From: Oscillospiraceae bacterium
GTDB taxonomy: Bacteria; Bacillota_A; Clostridia; Oscillospirales; Ruminococcaceae
Reading direction: 5' to 3'
Assembly (NCBI GenBank): GCA_017829075.1
Contig: JAGAJA010000073.1
Span: forward strand, 1-64,000
DNA: 64,000 nt
Shown: positions 34,653 through 43,920 of the stretch, piece by piece
How positions within the stretch are numbered: the stretch's first letter is position 1
Layout of the letters: the number at the start of each line of letters is the position of its first letter
Notes under the pieces: model-generated
What the model was told of the DNA's origin: nothing
The model's database searches: none
What the model saw: only the letters and a program-made list of their open reading frames with translations
Position numbers and translations under genes: made by a program

Positions 34653-35523
34653 TTATGAAAACGCTGTTGAGATCAGCGGAGTGACCAAGAAATACGACGG
34701 CTTTACCCTCGATAATATCAGCTTCTCTGTACCCGCAGGAAGCATAATGGGCTTCATAGGACAGAACGGCGCAGGAAAATCCACCACAATAAAGGCAATT
34801 CTCAACATAATCGGCATAGACAGCGGAAAGATCACAATTCTCGGAAAAGATCACATCAAGGACGAATACGAGGTAAAATCCCAGATCGCCGCAGTTTTTG
34901 ACGAGCTTCCCTTCCACGAGGGCTTTAACGCAAACCAGATCTGCACTATGTTCAGCGGACTTTATCCCAACTGGGACAGAGAAAAGTACTTTGGCTATCT
35001 CGACCGCTTCGGACTTCCCCGCAAAAAGAAGCTGAAGCAGTTCTCAAAGGGCATGAAGATGAAGCTCCAGATAGCAACAGCGCTTTCCCACGGGGCAAAG
35101 CTCCTCATCATGGACGAGGCGACCACCGGACTTGACCCCGTGGTAAGAAACGAGATCCTTGACATCTTCCGGGAGTATTTGCAGGACGAAACCAACAGCA
35201 TACTCATGTCCTCACACATCACAAGCGACCTCGAAAAGATCGCCGACAGCGTGACCTTTATAGACAAGGGAAAGATACTCCTTTCCGGAATCAAGGACGA
35301 AATACTGGAGAACCACGGACTGATAAAATGCAAAAAAGACGAGCTATCAATGCTTGCGCCGGAGGACTACATAAGCGCTCGGATAAGCGATTTCAGCGCG
35401 GAGGCTATGGTTGCCGACCGGGAGCTTTGCAGAAAGAAATATCCGGGGATACTCATTGAAAAAACCGATCTTGAGGAGATCATGCTGTTCTATGTCAACC
35501 GCGAGAAAAAGGAGTGGAGCTGA
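34645..35523 (+). CDS. ABC exporter ATPase
   Basis: 292 aa. Walker A GQNGAGKST near residue 40, signature QFSKGMKMKLQ, Walker B LLIMDEATTGLDP, switch His in MSSHI. This is the drug/bacteriocin-exporter type (CcmA/YtrB-like) with a C-terminal extension. Start ATG 34645 sits inside the gntR stop region with GGAGGAGAGG upstream. Partners are the two membrane proteins that follow. Confidence 0.92.
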   Translation: MSDYENAVEISGVTKKYDGFTLDNISFSVPAGSIMGFIGQNGAGKSTTIKAILNIIGIDSGKITILGKDHIKDEYEVKSQIAAVFDELPFHEGFNANQICTMFSGLYPNWDREKYFGYLDRFGLPRKKKLKQFSKGMKMKLQIATALSHGAKLLIMDEATTGLDPVVRNEILDIFREYLQDETNSILMSSHITSDLEKIADSVTFIDKGKILLSGIKDEILENHGLIKCKKDELSMLAPEDYISARISDFSAEAMVADRELCRKKYPGILIEKTDLEEIMLFYVNREKKEWS

Positions 35524-36242
35524 TGAAATTCCTTGTTTACCGTGAATTTGCGCGTTCCCGGCGGGTAGTTTTTTACAGCCTTTTCACGTCCGTAATGACG
35601 TCAGTCCTGTTCATTCTGGTGGCGCTGAGCTTCCGTGTGGGTAATCTTGCCCTGCTTCCGCAGTTCGTACACGACAAGTTCTTCGAGATGAACAACACCG
35701 TTTCACTGCCGCTGCTGGCATTTCTGTCGGGTATCACAATGATGTCCGCAGCGTCTACTGACAGCGAAAGCAACCGGCTGTGGCGAATGTTCAAAAAGTC
35801 CACCCCGGTAACTCCGCTGAAATTCGCCGGGGCAAAGTTCATAATGCTGGGCTGTTACCTGCTGCTGAGCCTAGTGTGCGCGTTTGTACTGTCGCTGCTG
35901 TTCTGCCTTGCGGCGGACATTCAGTTCACGCTGGAAACTGCCGCTGTGGCAGTGGGTCTGATCGAGGCAGTGCTGTTCCTTTCAATGGTTTTTCAGGTGA
36001 TGCAAGCGTTTATGAGATCTTCTCAGGACAAGGCGGGACTTATTCTTGCCGCAGTTTTCATTGTGCCTGTTATGATCGTGGGACTGTACTGCACCGAGAA
36101 TGACATTGACCTCGGTATTACCCCGGAGAAGCTGTGGGAGCTGTGCGTTACTCTGCTGCCGTTCACTCCGCTCATTCTTGCCGGAGTATTCACAGCGGGG
36201 CTGGCGCTCACAACGATTGCCTACAAAAGGAGGGAGAAGTAA
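35523..36242 (+). CDS. ABC-2 type permease subunit 1
   Basis: 239 aa, about six transmembrane helices, no other motif. ATGA-type overlap with the ATPase stop (TGATG) and with the next gene (TAATG). Pairs with subunit 2 to form the export channel. Substrate unknown; YtrA-type operons often respond to cell-wall stress. Confidence 0.8.
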   Translation: MKFLVYREFARSRRVVFYSLFTSVMTSVLFILVALSFRVGNLALLPQFVHDKFFEMNNTVSLPLLAFLSGITMMSAASTDSESNRLWRMFKKSTPVTPLKFAGAKFIMLGCYLLLSLVCAFVLSLLFCLAADIQFTLETAAVAVGLIEAVLFLSMVFQVMQAFMRSSQDKAGLILAAVFIVPVMIVGLYCTENDIDLGITPEKLWELCVTLLPFTPLILAGVFTAGLALTTIAYKRREK

Positions 36243-36946
36243 TGCGCGGACTACTGTACAAGCAGCTTATGACCTTCCGTGTTCCTGCGATATTGATACT
36301 CGGATTTCAGCTTTTCATGGCGGCAATGGCGATCGTGACGTACATCGAAAACCCCGTTCAGGGCAGTCAATTCGGAACAGCGGCGGCAATGATAGCGCCG
36401 TTCATACTGTTCTCGATAACAAACGCCGAGCTTTTCCGCTATGACGAGCGCGAGAAGTGGTGCTGCTTCGCCGCTTCAACTCCTCAGACCTCAAGAGGGC
36501 AGGTTCAGGTGAAATACTACTTCACGCTGGCGGCGCATTCTGTGATACTGTTTGTGGGAATGCTGTGCGACTGCGTTTATATCGCGGTATGCGGCGATAC
36601 CTCGGCTTCCTGCATAATGATAGGATTTCTGTTCTTCTGCATTTCGCTTATCATGAACGCGCTGGAGTACCCGTTTTACTTCCGCTTCGGCTCAGACCAC
36701 GGCAGTCAGGTAAAGGTAACCGCCATAATGAGCGTCGTTGTTCTGCTGTGCATTTATGGGCTGTTCGGGGATATCTCGTTCCTGCTGGACGGCAATTTCT
36801 CCGGTCTGATCGCAGGACTTTTCAGCAGCACGGCTGCGCTGTGGGCTATGGCGCTGCTTCCGTCAACGGCGCTTCTGCTGTTCTATCTCTCCTATCTTAT
36901 CTCCCTGAGAATGTACCGGAAAGGAATGGAAAGCTATGAGCAATAA
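36242..36946 (+). CDS. ABC-2 type permease subunit 2
   Basis: 234 aa, about six transmembrane helices. I start it at ATG 36242, which overlaps the preceding TAA and has AAAGGAGGGAG upstream; a longer frame starting at 36134 would overlap the previous gene. Its end overlaps the CPBP gene by 11 bp. Confidence 0.78.
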   Translation: MRGLLYKQLMTFRVPAILILGFQLFMAAMAIVTYIENPVQGSQFGTAAAMIAPFILFSITNAELFRYDEREKWCCFAASTPQTSRGQVQVKYYFTLAAHSVILFVGMLCDCVYIAVCGDTSASCIMIGFLFFCISLIMNALEYPFYFRFGSDHGSQVKVTAIMSVVVLLCIYGLFGDISFLLDGNFSGLIAGLFSSTAALWAMALLPSTALLLFYLSYLISLRMYRKGMESYEQ

Positions 36947-37835
36947 GAGCCTTACTATCCGCAGAATAGTTATCTTCTGCGCGCTTGCGTTTCTGCCGCT
37001 TATCATTGTCACTCCGCTGCTGAATATGTACTACGGAGAGCTTATTTTCGTTTCGGAAAAGGCAGCCGTAGGCTCGTATGTTTTCGGACTTCTTGGAATG
37101 ATGTCACCGGCGGCAGCAAATCTCCTGACCCGGCTGATAACCAAAGAGGGCATGAAAAACAGCTTCCTTGCGCTTGACCTCAAGGGGAAAGGCAGATATT
37201 ATGCGGCTTCTGTACTCACCGTTCTGGCGGAGGGACTGCTGGGAATTATCCTTTTCTGCGTATTCTTCATGAACGGCATGAACTTTACGGAGATATTCCC
37301 GGCGGAGGGGCTTTCGGACAAATCCGCAACGCTCCTGCTCCAGATCTCCTATTCGGTGGTGGTGTTCTTCCCTGCATTCGGCGAGGAATTCGGCTGGCGT
37401 GGATATCTCATGCCGAAGCTGTGCGAGGTGATGAGCAAGCCGGCGGCAGTTGTCATCGGAGGAGTCATCTGGGGACTGTGGCACGCGCCGCTCACTATCT
37501 CCGGTCACAATTTCGGGGTTGACTACCCGCTGTACCCGTGGCTCGGAATACTGATGATGTGCATAATATGCGTTGCGGAAAACGCATTTCTTACCCTGCT
37601 CACCGAAAGAACTGGCTCGGTATTCCCTGCGTCCTTCTACCATATGGTGAACAACAACTGCGCAATTCCCACTATCATCGGAATATTCGGGAGCGAAGCG
37701 GCGATATCCACCGCCAATAATATCCCGTCAATTCAGGCTGCTCTGATGATACTGTTCATTCCGCTGGCGGTAGTCGGAACGGTGAGCTTTATTCTTTTCC
37801 TGCGAAAAGGCAGAGCGCACGAACGAACCATATAA
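36936..37835 (+). CDS. CPBP-family (Abi) intramembrane protease
   Basis: 299 aa, about eight transmembrane helices. Motif 1 is FGEEFGWRGYL (EExxxR, near residue 150), motif 2 is GLWHAP (His), and motif 3 is HMVNNN (His, Asn) near 235: the metal-binding set of CAAX protease/bacteriocin-processing enzymes. Last gene of the GntR-ABC operon, suggesting a role in peptide processing or self-immunity linked to the exporter. Confidence 0.88.
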   Translation: MSNKSLTIRRIVIFCALAFLPLIIVTPLLNMYYGELIFVSEKAAVGSYVFGLLGMMSPAAANLLTRLITKEGMKNSFLALDLKGKGRYYAASVLTVLAEGLLGIILFCVFFMNGMNFTEIFPAEGLSDKSATLLLQISYSVVVFFPAFGEEFGWRGYLMPKLCEVMSKPAAVVIGGVIWGLWHAPLTISGHNFGVDYPLYPWLGILMMCIICVAENAFLTLLTERTGSVFPASFYHMVNNNCAIPTIIGIFGSEAAISTANNIPSIQAALMILFIPLAVVGTVSFILFLRKGRAHERTI

Positions 37836-37841
37836 AACTCA

Positions 37842-37878
37842 AGGGCGATATCGTTTCTGATACCGCCCTCTTATTTGT
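37842..37878 (+). terminator. Terminator of the GntR-ABC-CPBP operon
   Basis: AGGGCGATATC / GATACCGCCCT stem (one mismatch) followed by CTTATTTGTT. Confidence 0.75.
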
Positions 37879-38120
37879 TCTATGCAAATATATGGAAACA
37901 GCCGATTACCCAAAGAGGAAAATCCACTCGACTTTATAACTTCACACAACTATTAAAGACAGATAACCGGCTGAATTCCGCAAAAGCTTCCATAATACAA
38001 TCGCACCGCCGCCCTTACTTCTGAATGCAGCGTACTTTTCTTTTTATTATCCCACCATATCCCGTAGAAGTCAACATATTTCCGAAAAAAAGCCTGTTTT
38101 TCGGAACGAAACAACCTTCT

Positions 38121-38150
38121 ATAAAAAATACAGCCGGAGATATGGCTGCA
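38121..38150 (-). terminator. Terminator after the GyrI-like gene
   Basis: Minus strand stem TGCAGCC/GGCTGTA followed by TTTTTTAT, just 5 bp after the leftward stop codon. Between 37879 and 38120 I see no gene. Confidence 0.7.
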
Positions 38151-38154
38151 TTTT

Positions 38155-38610
38155 TCAGAGCATATTCCCATTTATGCCGAGATATGCGTTTGCGGCAATG
38201 TAATCCTCGCTGAACTGCCGGATCACATAATAGACCCTTGTAAGCACCGGATAATTGTTGTCCAGCGCATAGCTGTGCAGCGCCCTGCGGGCTTCTGACA
38301 GCTGGCTTATTCTGCCGCAGCAGTTGAGGAGCAATGCGTTTTCGATCCTGAAAAACGGCTTGAAAACATAGTGGCAATTGCTCTCAAACGGTTGTTCCAC
38401 CGGTATTATCAGCTCCACGCCAAGTATTGTATCACTCCCGGCTGGAACCGTTTCATACACCGACAGAATGAGGTCGTCAGTTACGGTGAGCTTCATTTCT
38501 CCAACGCTGTCATACACATGACGCAGCAGCTTAATAAGCTCTCCGCTCGCCACCCTTGTCCGATAGGACAGAACGTTCTCAAAATAGAGGCTTTGATTTT
38601 CAAGTATCAT
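38155..38610 (-). CDS. GyrI-like/DUF5085-type effector-binding protein
   Basis: 151 aa, cytoplasmic. MILENQSLYFENVLSYRTRV and GVELIIPVEQPF ... YVFKPFFRIENALLLNC resemble stand-alone GyrI-like/SRPBCC-size ligand-binding proteins annotated as DUF5085 in Firmicutes; the match is from memory of the family and moderate. No clear ribosome site of its own, so it may be translated by coupling to the 16-residue frame upstream. Confidence 0.5.
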   Translation of the reverse strand: MILENQSLYFENVLSYRTRVASGELIKLLRHVYDSVGEMKLTVTDDLILSVYETVPAGSDTILGVELIIPVEQPFESNCHYVFKPFFRIENALLLNCCGRISQLSEARRALHSYALDNNYPVLTRVYYVIRQFSEDYIAANAYLGINGNML

Positions 38611-38622
38611 AATGCTGACAAA

Positions 38623-38673
38623 TCACTTCTGACTTCCAAAGATCAATGACCAGATAGCTTCCCAGAAATACAT
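38623..38673 (-). CDS. 16-residue aromatic peptide upstream of the GyrI-like gene
   Basis: ATG 38673 opens MYFWEAIWSLIFGSQK, stop at 38623. AGGAG lies 10 bases upstream, a better site than that of the following gene 12 bp downstream. Strongly aromatic and hydrophobic. Could be a leader peptide controlling the next gene, a signalling peptide or a small membrane peptide. Confidence 0.5.
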   Translation of the reverse strand: MYFWEAIWSLIFGSQK

Positions 38674-38802
38674 GGTTTTTTCACTCCTCTCGATTTATTC
38701 TTCGCAGAACCTGCGTTCTTGATACCATGATAATAAAAAGGGCGCGTTTCCTCAACAGATTTCGGACGAACACACTTTTTTTCGGAACAAAACAAATTTC
38801 CC

Positions 38803-38831
38803 TTGCAAAATGTAAAAATACAGTGTATAAT
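38803..38831 (+). promoter_or_regulatory. Promoter of the LytTR regulator-kinase operon
   Basis: TTGCAA (38803-38808), 17-bp spacer, TATAAT (38826-38831). Confidence 0.7.
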
Positions 38832-38883
38832 ATGAAGTATACCACATAGTATATTCACGCAACGCAACAAGAGGTGAATGCCA

Positions 38884-39588
38884 ATGAAAGCCGCCGTATG
38901 CGACGATGAAAAAGTATTCCGGGAGGAGATATCCGTACTGCTGAAAATGTATCAGAAGGACAGAAGAGTTGAGATATTCACCGACTTCTTTAAAAACGGG
39001 ACGGAGCTTCTGGAGTCAAAATACAATTACGACGTGATCTTCATGGATTACCAGATGGCGGGGCTGGACGGGATCGAAACCTGCCGTAAGCTGAGGGAGA
39101 AAAACCGGGACAGCGTTATAATCTTTATAAGCGCTTATCCCGCTGCGGCGCTGGACTCCTTTGAGGTGAACACCTTCCGTTTCCTCGCAAAGCCGGTGGA
39201 CAGGGACAAGCTGTATAAGGCGCTGGACGACTATCTAAATTCGATTGATCATGATAATCTCCTGCTGCTGAACACCCACGAGGGAAAATGGAGCATAAAG
39301 ACCTCTGAAATAATCTATCTGGAGGCTGCCGGAAAGCACACGTTGGTGCGCACTTCAAAAGAAACCTACGAAATACACAATCATCTGAAAGCAATCGAAG
39401 AAATGCTCCCGCCGGAGAAATTTTTCCGCTGCCACAAGGCGTTCGTGGTGAATTTCGCGCACATCGTCAACCACACCACCGAGGAAATTCTGCTGGACAA
39501 CGGAGAAAAAGCATATATCGGCAAGCACTATTCAAAGCCGTTCAGAGAAGCGTTCCAGAATTATATAATCAGATATAACAGAGGATAG
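38884..39588 (+). CDS. LytTR-family response regulator
   Basis: 234 aa. Receiver domain with CDDE at the acidic pocket, phospho-acceptor Asp in VIFMDYQMAG near residue 54, and the conserved Lys in FLAKPVD. LytTR DNA-binding domain from about residue 135: IIYLEAAGKHTLVRTSKETYEIHNHL ... FRCHKAFVVNFAHI. AgrA/VirR type. Start ATG 38884 is eight bases after AGAGGTG. The kinase follows 5 bp after the stop. Confidence 0.93.
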   Translation: MKAAVCDDEKVFREEISVLLKMYQKDRRVEIFTDFFKNGTELLESKYNYDVIFMDYQMAGLDGIETCRKLREKNRDSVIIFISAYPAAALDSFEVNTFRFLAKPVDRDKLYKALDDYLNSIDHDNLLLLNTHEGKWSIKTSEIIYLEAAGKHTLVRTSKETYEIHNHLKAIEEMLPPEKFFRCHKAFVVNFAHIVNHTTEEILLDNGEKAYIGKHYSKPFREAFQNYIIRYNRG

Positions 39589-39593
39589 GATAT

Positions 39594-40886
39594 ATGGCAG
39601 CGCTGTATTACATAAACAATATCATAACATTTCTCACCATGCTGATATGCGCGGATTATTTCGGGATATCCATGAAAGAACGCAGAAAAAAAAGACTGAT
39701 CCTGTCGTTCTGTGTTTTCATCGCAGTCCTGTCAGCGGGGGCTTACCTGTATTTCGCGGTGGGCTTGGGGAACGGCATTTCCTCGGCGGCTTACGCTGTG
39801 ATATTTCTGGCGCAGTTTCTGGCTTCTCTGGCAATTATCTGCGGCAGGATCAGCCTAAAGCTCATATACGTTATCGCGGTCATTGAGCTTCTGACCGAGC
39901 TTGTTTCCTCAAGCCTTGATATACTTCTGTCGGAATTTCTGCCCGGCATTCCTGTGTCCGGACTTGCGGCAAGATGCGCTCTGCTCGCCGCGCTCTGCCT
40001 GTTCTGCCGGAAATCGGACAGACTTCACACTGCGGCGGCTTTGAAGCTAATTCCGCGGCATATTTTTGTGCTGATCGTTCTCGTTTTTCTCTGTCTGAGC
40101 TCGCTCACCACCCTCAATGCGTTCAGAACAGACGAAGCATTCTATCAGCTCAAGAGCGGAATAATCAACGGTCTGATAATAATTCTAACGGCGCTGGTGA
40201 CGATAATTATTCTGTCGCTGCTGATAAATGTAATTGCAAAGCAGCAGTCTGAAAACCGGACGCGTCTGCTAAAGGAACAGACGGAAAGCCAAATTCGCCA
40301 CTACAACCGGCTGGAGCAGCTTAACAGCGAAATGAGCAAATTCCGTCACGACTACTCCAACCACCTGCGCAGCATTCTGTCCCTCATCAGAATGGAAGAA
40401 TACGCAGACGCAGAGGAATACATAACCAATCTCCAGAAGATAAAATACAGATCCCGGAATATGTACTACACCGGCAACAAGCTTGCCGACGCTATTCTGT
40501 CCGACAAGGCGTATTCCCTGCCGGACAATATCCGCATAGAATATCAGGGAGTGATACCGCCGGAAATAGAAAACACCGACCTCTGCGTTATTCTGTCCAA
40601 TTCCCTCGACAACGCTGAGGAAGCGTGCATGAAATGCGCCGGCGAAAGCGTTATCTCGGTCAATGCAGATGTAAAGCGCGGCTATTTCCTGCTGACGGTC
40701 ACAAATCCCACCATACGCGCCGACGAATCCACCTCGATACCGCAGACCACCAAGACTGACAGCCAAAACCACGGCATGGGTCTGATTAATATTGAAGAAA
40801 CAGTAAAGAAATACGGCGGACAGATGAAAATAAACTGCCGCGGCGGGATATTTGAGATCACAATGATCATGAAGATAAACGGCTGA
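39594..40886 (+). CDS. AgrC-like peptide-sensing histidine kinase
   Basis: 430 aa. Six transmembrane helices in residues ~1-215, then a HisKA-like dimerisation helix with phospho-acceptor His in KFRHDYSNHLRSILSLI near 250, and a GHKL ATPase with N-box LSNSLDNAEEAC and G-box HGMGLINI. This is the HPK10/AgrC-ComD group, whose ligands are usually peptides. Cognate to the LytTR regulator. The only candidate peptide nearby is the 16-residue frame on the opposite strand. Confidence 0.9.
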   Translation: MAALYYINNIITFLTMLICADYFGISMKERRKKRLILSFCVFIAVLSAGAYLYFAVGLGNGISSAAYAVIFLAQFLASLAIICGRISLKLIYVIAVIELLTELVSSSLDILLSEFLPGIPVSGLAARCALLAALCLFCRKSDRLHTAAALKLIPRHIFVLIVLVFLCLSSLTTLNAFRTDEAFYQLKSGIINGLIIILTALVTIIILSLLINVIAKQQSENRTRLLKEQTESQIRHYNRLEQLNSEMSKFRHDYSNHLRSILSLIRMEEYADAEEYITNLQKIKYRSRNMYYTGNKLADAILSDKAYSLPDNIRIEYQGVIPPEIENTDLCVILSNSLDNAEEACMKCAGESVISVNADVKRGYFLLTVTNPTIRADESTSIPQTTKTDSQNHGMGLINIEETVKKYGGQMKINCRGGIFEITMIMKING

Positions 40887-40930
40887 CAATGCGAGCCTGA
40901 CTTGCAAAAAGGAAAAGGGGTTGACGAAAC

Positions 40931-43876
40931 TTGAACAAACAGATAAGAAATAATCAGTTGATCATGGCTTTTCTTCTTCTGATCTCCCTGATCTCCTCAA
41001 ACCTGCTGGTGCATTACCTCGTTGAAAATATCAGCCGGGAAGCGGACGTAGAAGCCCTGTCCCACGTCAAGGAGAATACAGAGCAGCTCCATTACAGCTT
41101 CGTCAACCGCATAAACGACGCATGGACGATCATGACAATTGCTGACAACAGCCTGTCCACAACGGGCAGCAACAGCTCTGATGAAGCCGTGAATTACCTT
41201 GACCTCATGCAGGAAAAAACAAGCGCGGAGCGCGTATATCTGATCTCGGAAAAAGGGCTTTATCTGAACGACGACGGCATTACCGGACGGTGGGAGATGG
41301 ACAGTTCAATGCTCCCGCTGCTACGGGACAAGGAGCGTCTGTGCCGGCTGCATCAGGTATCCTCCGGCGGCGATCTGCTGGATTTCGCGATACCGCTCTC
41401 TTCACCAGTAACAGATAAAGGGTATGAGTTTCTGCTGATGGAATACAAGCTGGATACATTCCTTGAGGTGCTGTCGCTGCGTTCCTATGGAGGAAAGGGC
41501 GTTGCCTACGTTCTGGACGGCAACGGACTCACTTTGTTCAAGTCCTCCGGAAGCCTGCCAAAGACCCATGAGGAAAATTACTTCTTCTATCGCTTTCTGG
41601 AGGGAATGGATTTTGAATGCAGCGATGATGTTTTCGATGTGGAGTCGCTTCGTGAGGATATAGACCAGAGAAACACCGGAGCCGTTTACGTTTCAGACGA
41701 CACCTATTCCTACGCCCTTAGCTACCTGCCGCTGGAGGATACAGACTGGACGCTGGTGCTGATGGTAGAGCGCTCAGCGATCGCGAGCGGACGAATGGTT
41801 TATATGCAGAGGGTACAGTGGATATCCGTCGGAGTTAATCTGCTGGTAATGATCGTATGTCTTGGACTGTACACGGCAAATACTATTTGGATACGCAGGC
41901 GCTCTGAAGTGCAGCTTTCCAGCCGCGAGAGGATCATCGACGTGCTTTCTACGGACAGTCAGGGAGCGTATATTCTTATTGAGTCGGAAAAGTACGAATG
42001 CACCTTTGTCAGCCAGAATGTCGAAAGCATTCTGGGAGTTCCCTGTTCCGAGCTGCTGGGACAATCCGCCGGGAAGCTGCTGGATATCATCAGCGACCCG
42101 GAGCTGAATAAGGCTCTGATCGAATGGAAACAGGACAAGCCCCTTGATTTCGGGCGGTTCATGTTCAAAGGAAACAAAGCGGATAAAAAATACCTCAGAA
42201 TACGAGTTTTTCCGACCAAAAACAAGGAGTCGGTGTTCTCTATTCTTGACGAAACCGCCGAAGCGCAGAAGGAACAGGAGCTTCAGGACGCAGTAAACGC
42301 GGCGAGCAGCGCAAGCAAGGCGAAAAGCGTATTCCTGTCGAATATGTCACACGACATACGCACTCCGATGAATGCGATCATCGGATTTACAACCCTTGCG
42401 ATCCAAAACTCAGATGATCCCGAAAAAACGAAAGAATATCTCTCAAAGATTCTCTCCTCAGGAAATCACCTGCTGAGCCTGATAAACGATATCCTTGACA
42501 TGAGCAGGATCGAAAGCGGAAAGCTCAACCTTGTGGAAACCGAGGTCAACCTTTCTGATATACTCCATGAAATCAAGACTATCGTCAGCGGTCAGATACA
42601 CGAGAAGCGGCTGGAACTCTACATGGATATGCAGGGCGTGACAGACGAGGACGTGTACTGCGACAAGACGCGGCTTGATCAGGTGCTGCTCAATCTGCTG
42701 TCCAATGCGATCAAATTCACGCCGGACGGAGGCAGGATATCCGTCCGCATGACGCAGCTTCCGGGCGCTCCGCATAGTATGGGGCGCTATGAGCTCTGCG
42801 TAAAGGACACCGGAATAGGCATGAGTCAGGAATTTGCCGAAAGAATATTTGAAACCTTTGAAAGAGAACGCACCTCCACTGTGAGCCAGATACAGGGAAC
42901 CGGTCTTGGAATGCCCATTTCAAAGAACATTATCGACATGATGGGCGGCACTATCGAGGTCAAGACCGAACAGGGAAAAGGCACTGAGTTCATTATCCGC
43001 CTTGATCTGCGGCTTCAGTCTGAGCAAAGGCATTCCGCGCCGGTAAAGGAGCTGGAAGGGCTAAATGCGCTGGTGGTCGATCCTGATCTCAACACCTGCG
43101 ACAGCGTTACGAAAATGCTGGAAAAGCTCGGTATGCGTTTCGAATATGTGATGACCGGCAAGGAAGCGGTGCTCCGGGTCAAGCAGGCGGCAGAGGCAGG
43201 CGATGAGTTCCGCGTCTGCATTATAAGCCGGCGGCTGCCGGATATGACCGTAATTGAAGTCACACGTCAGATCAGAAGCGAAATGGGCGAAGCTGCACCG
43301 GATATTATCCTCACCGCCTACGACTGGTCGGATATAGAGCATGACGCGCGGGAAGCCGGGGTCACTGCTTTCTGCTCAAAGCCGATACTTATTGCTGATC
43401 TAAGGGAATCGCTTCTTTCCTCGTTCGGGCTTGGTGATCCTGCAAAGGAAAGTCCCCTGCCCTCCTCCGACGCTTTACCGGAATTCAGCGGAAAACGGAT
43501 ACTTGTCGTTGAGGACAACGAGCTTAACAGCATGATCGCCGTGGAGCTTCTCAAGGGCTTTGGATTTGCCACTGAAATCGCCGTGAACGGTCAGATCGCA
43601 GTGGATATGGTGAAAAAATCCTCTCCCGGATATTACGACCTGATCCTTATGGACATTAAAATGCCGGTCATGGACGGAATTGAAGCGACCCGGCAGATAC
43701 GGGCGCTTGAGGATCACCGCCTTGCAGACATCACGATCCTTGCAATGACCGCAAACGCATTTGAAGAGGATCGCCAGACAGCGCTGCGCGCCGGAATGAA
43801 CGGATTTGTTTCAAAGCCTGTCTATGTTGACCAGATGCTTGAAATACTGAGGAACATCTTCGGCGGCGCGGAATAG
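40931..43876 (+). CDS. Hybrid sensor histidine kinase with two receiver domains
   Basis: 981 aa, TTG start with AAAGGGG upstream. Transmembrane helices near 11-31 and 292-312 flank a ~260-residue extracellular sensor (dCache-like). A PAS domain (~330-440), HisKA with His in SNMSHDIRTPMNAIIGF near 475, and a HATPase with DTGIGM and GTGLGM follow. Receiver 1 (~705-830) has Ser where the phospho-acceptor Asp should be (IISRRLPDM), so it is probably silent; receiver 2 (~855-975) is intact (VVEDNE, LILMDIKMPVMDG, KPV). No HPt or output gene is adjacent. Confidence 0.93.
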   Translation: MNKQIRNNQLIMAFLLLISLISSNLLVHYLVENISREADVEALSHVKENTEQLHYSFVNRINDAWTIMTIADNSLSTTGSNSSDEAVNYLDLMQEKTSAERVYLISEKGLYLNDDGITGRWEMDSSMLPLLRDKERLCRLHQVSSGGDLLDFAIPLSSPVTDKGYEFLLMEYKLDTFLEVLSLRSYGGKGVAYVLDGNGLTLFKSSGSLPKTHEENYFFYRFLEGMDFECSDDVFDVESLREDIDQRNTGAVYVSDDTYSYALSYLPLEDTDWTLVLMVERSAIASGRMVYMQRVQWISVGVNLLVMIVCLGLYTANTIWIRRRSEVQLSSRERIIDVLSTDSQGAYILIESEKYECTFVSQNVESILGVPCSELLGQSAGKLLDIISDPELNKALIEWKQDKPLDFGRFMFKGNKADKKYLRIRVFPTKNKESVFSILDETAEAQKEQELQDAVNAASSASKAKSVFLSNMSHDIRTPMNAIIGFTTLAIQNSDDPEKTKEYLSKILSSGNHLLSLINDILDMSRIESGKLNLVETEVNLSDILHEIKTIVSGQIHEKRLELYMDMQGVTDEDVYCDKTRLDQVLLNLLSNAIKFTPDGGRISVRMTQLPGAPHSMGRYELCVKDTGIGMSQEFAERIFETFERERTSTVSQIQGTGLGMPISKNIIDMMGGTIEVKTEQGKGTEFIIRLDLRLQSEQRHSAPVKELEGLNALVVDPDLNTCDSVTKMLEKLGMRFEYVMTGKEAVLRVKQAAEAGDEFRVCIISRRLPDMTVIEVTRQIRSEMGEAAPDIILTAYDWSDIEHDAREAGVTAFCSKPILIADLRESLLSSFGLGDPAKESPLPSSDALPEFSGKRILVVEDNELNSMIAVELLKGFGFATEIAVNGQIAVDMVKKSSPGYYDLILMDIKMPVMDGIEATRQIRALEDHRLADITILAMTANAFEEDRQTALRAGMNGFVSKPVYVDQMLEILRNIFGGAE

Positions 43877-43879
43877 AAC

Positions 43880-43920
43880 AAAGCCGGCTTCGTTCAGAGA
43901 ACAAATGCCGGCTTTAATTA
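43880..43920. terminator. Bidirectional terminator
   Basis: AAAGCCGGC / GCCGGCTTT stem between the convergent hybrid-kinase and DUF421 genes; AT-rich on both sides. Confidence 0.75.
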
